A stretch of DNA of 7,388 bases from Nitrosarchaeum sp. GTDB lineage: Archaea > Thermoproteota > Nitrososphaeria > Nitrososphaerales > Nitrosopumilaceae. The position numbers and the translations under genes were made by a program. Under the pieces are notes generated by a model, which saw only the letters and a program-made list of their open reading frames with translations, ran no database searches and had not been told where the DNA came from. Shown here piece by piece: positions 1 through 5,396 of the stretch (within the stretch, counting starts at the first letter, position 1; every line of letters starts with the position of its first letter). Location: positions 1-7,388 of the forward strand of contig JABFSW010000093.1 of assembly GCA_013140415.1 (NCBI GenBank), in the 5' to 3' direction.

Positions 1-1
1 A

Positions 2-496
2 CCAAAGAAAATTAAAAAATATCCCCATGAACTGGATTGGAAGCTTACAAGAGCAATGATAAATTTAATTGGATTAAAAGAGGGTGAAACTGTTTGTGAT
101 CCATTTTGTGGTACTGGAACTACGTTGTTAGAAGCTGAATCAATGGGGATTCATGCAATTGGATTAGATTTTGATGAAAAAATGTATAATATTTCGAAAG
201 AAAATTTAGATGTAAATGGGTACAAATCAAAAATAATCAAGGCAGATTTTAGTCAATTAACAAAAATGACTGATGAATTTGATGGGATTGTTACAGATTT
301 ACCTTATGGAACTGCATCTAAATCATCAGAAAATCCTGAAGAATTGATGAAAAAATTTGTGGCAATCTTACCTAAACGTAAGAAAATAGCTATTATGTGT
401 AAAAAAGGATTTGAAAAAAAATTGAAGATTAATCCAATAAAAAAATATGAAATCTACAGGCATAAAAGCTTGACAAGGACAATTTTGATAAAATGA
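2..496 (+). CDS. tRNA guanine-N2 methyltransferase, TrmG10-type (5' end outside the window)
   Basis: This is the C-terminal Rossmann-fold methyltransferase domain of a SAM-dependent tRNA methyltransferase; it would methylate N2 of a guanosine, most likely G10. The frame is open from the first complete codon at position 2, so the start and any N-terminal THUMP domain lie upstream. The segment [14 protein letters not shown] before the domain is typical of the THUMP-methyltransferase group. SAM-binding motif I is DPFCGTG (98-118) and the catalytic motif IV is DLPYG (296-310), the N6/N2-methylase D-x-P-Y type. The C-terminal RHKSLTR followed by a short hydrophobic end also fits TrmG10. Its stop codon overlaps the RNase Z start as ATGA, so the two are probably co-transcribed and translationally coupled. 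The related Trm14 (G6) enzymes are an alternative that the missing N-terminus would help decide. Confidence 0.8.
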   Translation, partial: PKKIKKYPHELDWKLTRAMINLIGLKEGETVCDPFCGTGTTLLEAESMGIHAIGLDFDEKMYNISKENLDVNGYKSKIIKADFSQLTKMTDEFDGIVTDLPYGTASKSSENPEELMKKFVAILPKRKKIAIMCKKGFEKKLKINPIKKYEIYRHKSLTRTILIK

Positions 497-1392
497 AACT
501 AGTATTTTTAGGAACTTCAGCTGCTCAACCTACTGAAAACAGAGGATTGTCATGTATCTGTCTAGAAAGAGATGGTGAAATTATCATGTTTGATGCAGGA
601 GAAGCAACACAGATTTCTTATATGAAATCAGGTTTAGGTTGGAATAAAAAAATGAAAATTTTTGTTACGCATCTTCATGGTGATCACTGTATTGGATTAT
701 TAGGGCTACTTCAGACAATGACAATGCAACATAGAACTGAACCTTTGGAAATTTACGGACCTGATGGAATTGAAGAATTCATAGCTGCAAATATCAAGGT
801 ACTAAACTTTGGATTATCATTTCCAGTTATGATTACAATAGTCAAAGAAGGAAGAATATTTGATTCAAAAATTTATTCAATATATGCTTGTAAAGCTAAT
901 CATTCAGTTATAACATATTCATATCTTTTTGAAGAAAAAGACAAGTCTGGTAGATTCAATCTAGAAAAAGCTAAGGCTTTAGAAATTCCTGAAGGTAAAC
1001 TATGGAATCAATTACAAAATGGAATGGAAGTCAAAATTGGAGAAAGAACTATTATTCCAGAGCAAGTATTGGGAGAAAAAAGACCTGGTAAAAAAATTGG
1101 AATTTCAGGGGATACAATGCCAACTAAAGAATTAGAAAAATTCTTTGAAGGTTGTGATTATCTTGTGTTTGATTCAACATTTTTAGATGAGACCAAGGAG
1201 AAAGCAGAAGAAACATACCATTCAACAGCAAAGCAAGCAGCCATATTGAGTAAAAATGCAAAAGTAAAAAATTTAATTCTAACACATTTTTCAGCTAGAT
1301 ATAAAGATGAAACTAGACATTTGGAAGAAGCAAAACAAATTCATGATTCAGTTATCACAGCAAAAGATTTTCTAGAAATTGAGATAAAATAG
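493..1392 (+). CDS. rnz: Ribonuclease Z (tRNA 3' processing endonuclease)
   Basis: This metallo-beta-lactamase-fold endonuclease cuts precursor tRNA just after the discriminator base to remove the 3' trailer. At 299 residues it has the usual short-form (RNase Z(S)) length. The N-terminus [10 protein letters not shown] is the family opening strand. The zinc motif HLHGDH is at residues 60-65, with further expected ligands at His137, Asp207 (ISGDT) and His265 (LTHFSARY). The HST signature is at 243-245. The segment [19 protein letters not shown] (about 153-171) matches the conserved insert found in RNase Z rather than other lactamase-fold proteins. The ATG overlaps the upstream methyltransferase stop by 4 nt; a weak purine tract AAGGA (475-479) lies 13 nt before it. 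Because tRNA-Pro in this window has no encoded CCA, RNase Z followed by CCA addition is the expected 3' maturation route here. Confidence 0.96.
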   Translation: MKLVFLGTSAAQPTENRGLSCICLERDGEIIMFDAGEATQISYMKSGLGWNKKMKIFVTHLHGDHCIGLLGLLQTMTMQHRTEPLEIYGPDGIEEFIAANIKVLNFGLSFPVMITIVKEGRIFDSKIYSIYACKANHSVITYSYLFEEKDKSGRFNLEKAKALEIPEGKLWNQLQNGMEVKIGERTIIPEQVLGEKRPGKKIGISGDTMPTKELEKFFEGCDYLVFDSTFLDETKEKAEETYHSTAKQAAILSKNAKVKNLILTHFSARYKDETRHLEEAKQIHDSVITAKDFLEIEIK

Positions 1393-1412
1393 ACAAAAAA
1401 ATGTCTTAAGAC
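1391..1412. terminator. Palindromic convergent spacer, possible terminator
   Basis: The gap between the convergent rnz and UPF0201 genes contains AGACA-N6-TGTCT (1391-1406), which overlaps a perfect 10-nt palindrome GTCTTAAGAC (1403-1412). The two pairings are mutually exclusive. On the plus strand TTTTGTT follows a few bases later, and on the minus strand the six- to seven-base A run reads as a T run, which suits the oligo-T termination known in archaea. The stems are short, so this is a weak call based on position and symmetry only. Confidence 0.35.
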
Positions 1413-1427
1413 GGTGGATTTTGTTAT

Positions 1428-1826
1428 CTAATTTCCAAGAATTAACCAATCTATAATTCTATCAATATTAGAAGAAGTTAAGACTACTTTTATTGGCCCT
1501 AACGGTGATTCTTCTGCTTCCTCACAGAGAGCAACAGTTCCAACAAATGCTGCTTGTTTGTTAAGATAAAACCAAGTAGAATCATTTTCTAAATTTTTTT
1601 CAAGTTGTCGTTGATAGATTTTTTGAGATTGATTAGAATGAATAACGTCGTAGATTTTTTCTAACAAATGTAAATCTTTAGAATTTGATATAATAGAAAA
1701 ATTATCAGTTTTAATTTTGGCATCTGGAAATACATTTAAAATTGCTGTTTCAATTTTTTTTGGATCCTCAGATGAATTAATTGAAGAAAATATCTCTATC
1801 TTACAACTAATATTAGGAGATCTCAT
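1428..1826 (-). CDS. UPF0201 family predicted RNA-binding protein (COG1931-like)
   Basis: This 132-residue protein matches the archaeal UPF0201 family, a small conserved family of predicted RNA-binding proteins with no established cellular role. Family features are visible in order: SEDPKKIETAILNVFPDA (19-36), WFYLNKQAAFVG (85-96), EESPLGPI (105-112) and the terminal IDWL (125-128). Length is normal for the family. The ATG lies inside the 3' end of the upstream UPF0200 gene (14-nt overlap in another frame), so translation is probably coupled to it. UPF0200 and UPF0201 are often neighbours in archaea, which supports both assignments. The gene converges on rnz with a 35-bp gap. Family assignment rests on recalled motifs; the RNA-binding role is a family-level prediction. 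Confidence 0.85.
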   Translation of the reverse strand: MRSPNISCKIEIFSSINSSEDPKKIETAILNVFPDAKIKTDNFSIISNSKDLHLLEKIYDVIHSNQSQKIYQRQLEKNLENDSTWFYLNKQAAFVGTVALCEEAEESPLGPIKVVLTSSNIDRIIDWLILGN

Positions 1827-2370
1827 TCATCCATCCTTCAATTATTTTGAATGTATATTCAATCAATTCATTTTTTGTTAAGTTATTGTTAGAAATTGTT
1901 TCATCAGATAAAGCAATTGAATTACTAATACCAACACCTATTTCTCGGTTGTCTCTTTCTTCAAAATTTTCTTTTGTTTGTGGATCATCTAATCTTCCTC
2001 TTTGTTTTAAAAACCCAAATCTTGTACTAGTGGATGCATGTATAGCAAGAAGTTTAACTGTTCCATAGTTACGTAAAACTTCTATTTCAGCATTGGATCT
2101 TATTCCATCAATTACTATTATATTTGATTTTGAATTTTCAATTTGAGGCACTACCAGTTTTGCTATTGCACCTTGACCATTTTTCTCTCGCAATTCAAGC
2201 ATCAACTTACCAAGATTTGATCCAGTAGGTTCAAGATTTCTATTCTTAGCTTCTGCTCTTACTGCATTTCCCATGTTAATGATTTCATAACCTTTGAATT
2301 TCAAACCATCAGCTATTGTTGATTTACCTGCTCCAGGCATGCCGGTTAAACATACAATTAGTTTTGTCAA
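1813..2370 (-). CDS. UPF0200 family P-loop nucleotide kinase-like protein
   Basis: This 185-residue P-loop NTPase is related to dephospho-CoA and adenylate kinases and matches the archaeal UPF0200 family; its true substrate is unknown. The Walker A motif GMPGAGKST is at residues 10-18. A nucleoside-binding-like region follows (INMGNAVRAEAKNR, 31-44), then VIDGIRS (86-92) at the Walker B/acceptor position, and a LID-like stretch with RGRLDDP (124-130) and FEERDNRE (136-143) rich in Arg and acidic residues. The start is TTG at 2370-2368: the first in-frame ATG (2340-2338) is Met11, inside the P-loop, and would destroy it, and no ATG/GTG/TTG is seen in frame just upstream. It is first in a two-gene unit with UPF0201 and is divergent from thpR across a 73-bp spacer. 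Confidence 0.87.
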   Translation of the reverse strand: MTKLIVCLTGMPGAGKSTIADGLKFKGYEIINMGNAVRAEAKNRNLEPTGSNLGKLMLELREKNGQGAIAKLVVPQIENSKSNIIVIDGIRSNAEIEVLRNYGTVKLLAIHASTSTRFGFLKQRGRLDDPQTKENFEERDNREIGVGISNSIALSDETISNNNLTKNELIEYTFKIIEGWMNEIS

Positions 2371-2404
2371 TATTAGAACAAAAATAGGCTGGTCTATGAA
2401 GCTA

Positions 2405-2422
2405 CCGGAAATTATTATAAAA
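2405..2422. promoter_or_regulatory. Archaeal promoter (BRE plus box A) for thpR, possibly shared with UPF0200
   Basis: On the plus strand CGGAAA (2406-2411) resembles a BRE and TTATAAAA (2415-2422) a box A. The box centre is about 25.5 bp before the thpR ATG at 2444, the spacing expected if transcription starts at or next to the start codon, giving a leaderless mRNA. On the minus strand the same element reads TTTTATAA and lies about 48 bp before the UPF0200 TTG, so a start some 26 bp downstream would leave a leader of roughly 20 nt. No better box A was seen for the minus direction. Assignment is by motif and spacing only. Confidence 0.6.
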
Positions 2423-2443
2423 CATAATTAAAAGAAAATTATA

Positions 2444-2986
2444 ATGCGATCTTTTGTAGCAATTGAAATTTATTCTAATGAAATAATTAACTTAATTTCT
2501 AAATTTCAATCTGAAATTAACATAAATGCTAAACCTGTAGCACCATATAATCTTCATTTTACATTGCAATTTTTAGGTGACATATCACAAGATATGGCAG
2601 AGAAAGTAATGATATCATTAGATTCTATTAAATTTTCAAGTTTCATGGTAAATTTCAAAGGTATTGGTGTATTTCCCAAATTAAAATTTCCAAGGGTTGT
2701 CTGGATTGGTATTGATGAAAATGGTGGGAATTTACTGATAGAACTATCAAAAAAAGTAGAAAATGCATTAATCCCATTAGGTTTTTCTGTAGATAAACCA
2801 TTTAAACCTCATATCACAGTGTTTAGAATTAAAAATAAGATTGGAGATATTAGTAAAGAATTGGATAAATTCAAATCAGTTGACTTTGGAACACAAGAAA
2901 TTACAGGGTTCAAACTTAAACAAAGTATTCTTAGTTCAAAAGGACCTGTATATTCTGATTTAATGGAGATAAAGGCTGAATTATGA
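2444..2986 (+). CDS. thpR: RNA 2',3'-cyclic 3'-phosphodiesterase (2H superfamily, LigT/ThpR)
   Basis: This two-histidine phosphoesterase opens RNA 2',3'-cyclic phosphates to 2'-phosphates; the family was also described as 2'-5' RNA ligase acting on tRNA halves. At 180 residues it has family length. Both catalytic HxT motifs are present: HFT at 38-40 (in NLHFTLQFLG) and HIT at 123-125 (in KPHITVFRIK). The N-terminal RSFVAIEI strand and the segment GVFPKLKFPRVVWIGI (75-90) are also characteristic. The start ATG lies about 25 bp after a good box A, suggesting a leaderless message. It is the first gene of an operon; its stop overlaps the cca start as ATGA. The pairing makes functional sense: both enzymes act on tRNA ends, and a cyclic phosphate at a tRNA 3' end would block CCA repair. 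That link is an inference. Confidence 0.94.
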   Translation: MRSFVAIEIYSNEIINLISKFQSEININAKPVAPYNLHFTLQFLGDISQDMAEKVMISLDSIKFSSFMVNFKGIGVFPKLKFPRVVWIGIDENGGNLLIELSKKVENALIPLGFSVDKPFKPHITVFRIKNKIGDISKELDKFKSVDFGTQEITGFKLKQSILSSKGPVYSDLMEIKAEL

Positions 2987-4314
2987 AACAAATAATTTCT
3001 AAAATTGGAAAATCTGTAATACCATCTAAAAATATAGAAAAGTCAAAAAAACAAATTGCCGATGAAGCTTTTATTTTAGTTGAAAATCAAATTAGGAATT
3101 ATCCTGAAATAGTTGGATTGGAATTTGGTGGATCCTATGCTAAAGACACTTGGTTATCAAAAGAAGCAGATATTGATATTTTTATTAAATTCAAAAAATC
3201 AATTACAGATGAAAAATTTATAGAGATTTCAAAAAAAGTTGGTTTTGAATCAATGAAAAAATATAATCCTTATGTTAGATATTCTGAGCATCCTTATGTT
3301 GAGGCTAGAATTAAGAAAACCAAAATTAATGTCGTTCCATGTTATGATGTAAATTTAGGAGAATGGAAAAGTTCTGCAGATAGATCTCCATTTCATACTA
3401 AGTACATGCAAAATGCGCTTACTCCTAAAATGAGAAATGAGGTAAGAATACTCAAAACATTTCTAAAGTTAACTAAAATTTATGGAGCAGAAATTGCAAA
3501 ACAAGGTTTTAGTGGATATGTATCAGAAGTTTTAATTTTAAATTTTGGTAGTTTTGAGAATGTAATAAAATCAATTGCACAAATTCAACAAAATCAAATA
3601 ATTGGAAAGACATCAAAAGTATTTGAAACATCGATCATAATTATAGACCCTATCGATAGTAATAGGAACTTAGCAGCTGCAATTTCTGATGAGAACATAG
3701 GAAAATTGATTCTTGCTTGCAGATCTTTTCAGAATAAATCTGCACTGCAATTCTTTAAACCTAAAAAATTAAAATCATCAAAAAATAATTGGGAAAATGT
3801 TCTAGTAGTAAAATTTAATTTCAAGATGAGAAGCCCAGATATTATTTGGGGACAAGTTAAGAGAGCGACTACATCACTTACAACTCAATTAGAATTAGGA
3901 GGTTTCAGTGTTTTACGCAGTAAATCGTATTCAGATGAACTAGGTGAAGCTTATCTTTTTTTCCTTTTAGAATCAACTAAAATTCCAAAAAATTATTCTA
4001 AAAGTGGTCCTGAATTTTTTAGAGAGAGTGATTGTAATAGTTTTATTTCAAAAAACATTTCAAAAACTGAATTAATGTGGATTGGTGATGATAAAAAAAT
4101 TATCTCACTTGAAAAGAGAAAGTATAATGATGTAGTAAAATTTATGACAGAACTACTAAAAAATAACCTTCAAACAGGCATCCCAAAAGGATTACAAAGT
4201 GATTTTAAGAAAGGATTTAGAGTTTCTATGGGAAACAAAAATTTAAGCAAATCAATTAAAGAGGTAGTTTCAGATCTGATTTTAACTGATGGCGCAATCT
4301 TTCATTCCAATTAA
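2983..4314 (+). CDS. cca: Archaeal CCA tRNA nucleotidyltransferase (class I)
   Basis: This enzyme adds or repairs the 3' CCA of tRNA without a nucleic acid template. The 443-residue length is normal for archaeal class I enzymes. The polymerase-beta-type head carries GGSYAKDTWLSKEADIDIF (49-67), with the two metal-binding acids at Asp63 and Asp65. VPCYDV (118-123) and SADRSPFHTKYM (131-142) are conserved archaeal CCA segments, and QGFSGYVSEVLILNFGSF plus IIDPIDSNRNLAAA (from about 174 and 220) mark the tail regions. Oddity: in KINVVPCY the residue at the usual third catalytic Asp (A. fulgidus D110, from memory) is Asn116, codon AAT. Everything else looks intact. It overlaps thpR by 4 nt and the kinase by 26 nt; GGAGA at 2965-2969 is a possible ribosome site 13 nt before the ATG. 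tRNA-Pro in this window needs CCA added. Confidence 0.95.
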   Translation: MKQIISKIGKSVIPSKNIEKSKKQIADEAFILVENQIRNYPEIVGLEFGGSYAKDTWLSKEADIDIFIKFKKSITDEKFIEISKKVGFESMKKYNPYVRYSEHPYVEARIKKTKINVVPCYDVNLGEWKSSADRSPFHTKYMQNALTPKMRNEVRILKTFLKLTKIYGAEIAKQGFSGYVSEVLILNFGSFENVIKSIAQIQQNQIIGKTSKVFETSIIIIDPIDSNRNLAAAISDENIGKLILACRSFQNKSALQFFKPKKLKSSKNNWENVLVVKFNFKMRSPDIIWGQVKRATTSLTTQLELGGFSVLRSKSYSDELGEAYLFFLLESTKIPKNYSKSGPEFFRESDCNSFISKNISKTELMWIGDDKKIISLEKRKYNDVVKFMTELLKNNLQTGIPKGLQSDFKKGFRVSMGNKNLSKSIKEVVSDLILTDGAIFHSN

Positions 4315-5050
4315 AAAATTTATAAAAGAACCGTATTCAAAAATTCTTGGTTATCCAAAAGCCAGTTCACGTCAACTTCAATCAAGAATTTCTGAATTAG
4401 AAAAATTAAAAATTAAATCAATAGCATTTGCTGGACAAACTACAATTGGTAGTTTACAAATTTTAGGAAAGGGATATGTTGGAGTAGTGGTATTAGCAAA
4501 AAAAGGAAATAATGTAATTGCATTGAAGATTAGAAGAACAGATTCTCAAAGAAGTGAAATGCGAAGTGAGGCAAAATTACTTAGATTGGTAAATACGGTA
4601 AATGTTGGACCCAAACTATATGATGTAAGTAAGAATTTCTTAGTAATGGAATATCTTGAGGGGGATAAAATTGGAGACTGGATCCAATATCTACAAGGTA
4701 CAGGAAGTTCTAAGAAATTAAAATTTGTAGTTAGAACTATTTTAGAAGACTGTTACAGATTAGATCAAATGGGATTTGATCATGGTGAATTAAGCAGTAT
4801 TTCAAAACATGTTATTGTTGGAAAATCAAGATCAACTTTAATTGATTTTGAAAGTTCAAGTGTTAATAGAAGAGTATCAAATGTGACATCAGTCACTCAG
4901 GCTATTTTTATTGGTTCAGGTATTGCTAAAAAAGTTCAAAGAATTTACAAGATTCCGCCAAAACAAAAAATTATTGATGTTTTAAGAATATACAAGCAAG
5001 AACAAACACGAAGAAGTTTTGATGATATTCTGAAGATACTAAAATTGTAA
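4289..5050 (+). CDS. Archaeal protein kinase-like protein (COG2112-like)
   Basis: This 253-residue protein has a protein kinase fold of the atypical archaeal type, likely the COG2112 group of predicted Ser/Thr kinases; its target is unknown. Visible elements: glycine-rich loop ILGKGYVGVV (58-67), ATP-binding Lys80 in IALKIRR, alpha-C Glu94 in RSEAKLL, hinge VMEYLEGD (119-126), catalytic loop HGELSS (165-170) and metal motif IDFE (185-188, in place of DFG). Glu167 occupies the usual catalytic Asp position, and KH (173-174) follows where Bud32 and RIO kinases have Asn. I recall HGEL...KHV as usual for COG2112, so this is probably a family trait rather than a defect. The first 45 residues are basic and precede the kinase fold. 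The ATG overlaps the end of cca by 26 nt, so it is co-transcribed with cca and thpR. Its TAA directly abuts the 3' end of tRNA-Pro on the other strand. Bud32/Kae1 kinase is less likely given its size and loop. Confidence 0.82.
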   Translation: MAQSFIPIKKFIKEPYSKILGYPKASSRQLQSRISELEKLKIKSIAFAGQTTIGSLQILGKGYVGVVVLAKKGNNVIALKIRRTDSQRSEMRSEAKLLRLVNTVNVGPKLYDVSKNFLVMEYLEGDKIGDWIQYLQGTGSSKKLKFVVRTILEDCYRLDQMGFDHGELSSISKHVIVGKSRSTLIDFESSSVNRRVSNVTSVTQAIFIGSGIAKKVQRIYKIPPKQKIIDVLRIYKQEQTRRSFDDILKILKL

Positions 5051-5124
5051 TGGGGCCGGCAGGAATTGAACCTGCGACCACTAGTCCCCCAGACTAGTAT
5101 CATACCAAGCTAGACTACGACCCC
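5051..5124 (-). tRNA. tRNA-Pro (anticodon GGG), no intron, CCA not encoded
   Basis: The reverse complement folds into a complete 74-nt tRNA. The acceptor stem GGGGTCG pairs with CGGCCCC (one G-T pair), and the discriminator is A (5051). The D arm GTCT/TGAT has the T13-T22 mismatch that I recall as common in archaeal tRNA-Pro. The anticodon stem CTAGT/ACTAG closes the loop CTGGGGG, giving anticodon GGG at 5090-5088 with G37. The variable loop is TGGTC, and the T arm GCAGG-TTCAATT-CCTGC provides the internal box B-like sequence. The anticodon loop is 7 nt, so there is no canonical intron. The bases after A73 are TTA, so CCA must be added after 3' processing. The tRNA ends exactly at the stop codon of the convergent kinase gene. 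Confidence 0.97.
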
Positions 5125-5148
5125 TCATGTGAGAGGCACAAAATGAAA

Positions 5149-5156
5149 TTATTAAA
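5149..5156. promoter_or_regulatory. Shared box A between tRNA-Pro and the CxxC protein gene
   Basis: The AT-rich element reads TTATTAAA on the plus strand and TTTAATAA on the minus strand. Its centre (5152.5) is 28.5 bp from both the first base of tRNA-Pro (5124) and the ATG at 5181. That suits a tRNA start a few bases upstream of the mature 5' end and a near-leaderless mRNA on the other side. No other clear box A exists in this 56-bp spacer. On the plus strand the preceding AATGAAA is a possible BRE; on the minus strand the preceding bases are CGACGA. Evidence is motif and distance only. Confidence 0.55.
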
Positions 5157-5180
5157 TCGTCGGGTTAATAGAAAGAATTA

Positions 5181-5396
5181 ATGAAAATTTGTAGTATTTG
5201 TCATAGGATTTCTGCAACTGAACAGGACCATCTTGATTGTATTCAAAAAATAAGAATAGAATTTGAAGATGAAAATTTTAAGCAAAGTATTCCTGAAAAA
5301 TTAGAATTAGCAAAAGACTCTCAAAATTTGGGTGTTGAGGTAAGAGCTATTTTAGAACATATTACAAAAGAAAATAAAAAAGACGATTCATCATAA
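5181..5396 (+). CDS. Small CxxC protein, putative zinc-binding, unknown function
   Basis: This 71-residue acidic protein is not one I can name. The N-terminus has Cys4-x2-Cys7, then His17-x2-Cys20 (CSICHRISATEQDHLDC), a spacing that could bind one zinc ion as a small knuckle. His8 is a further possible ligand. The rest is charged and predicted helical by eye, with no signal peptide or membrane segment, and ends in a Lys/Asp/Ser tail. Reasons to believe it is real: a well-placed box A about 28 bp before the ATG, a codon use like its neighbours, and an open frame filling the space between the tRNA and the next gene. It ends convergently with the SQR-like gene, overlapping it by 6 bp (5391-5396). 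Roles such as nucleic acid or protein binding are possible but unsupported. Confidence 0.75.
   Translation: MKICSICHRISATEQDHLDCIQKIRIEFEDENFKQSIPEKLELAKDSQNLGVEVRAILEHITKENKKDDSS

Noticed and set aside
1847..2068. Plus-strand open frame of 73 codons
   Set aside because: It lies wholly inside the UPF0200 gene on the opposite strand, has no family motifs and looks like the antisense shadow of that gene.
2809..2991. Minus-strand open frame of 60 codons
   Set aside because: It is antisense to the end of thpR, which has both catalytic HxT motifs; no promoter or motif supports it.
5086..5092. Possible tRNA intron in tRNA-Pro
   Set aside because: The anticodon loop is a normal 7 nt and the whole 74-nt sequence folds without extra bases, so no intron is present.
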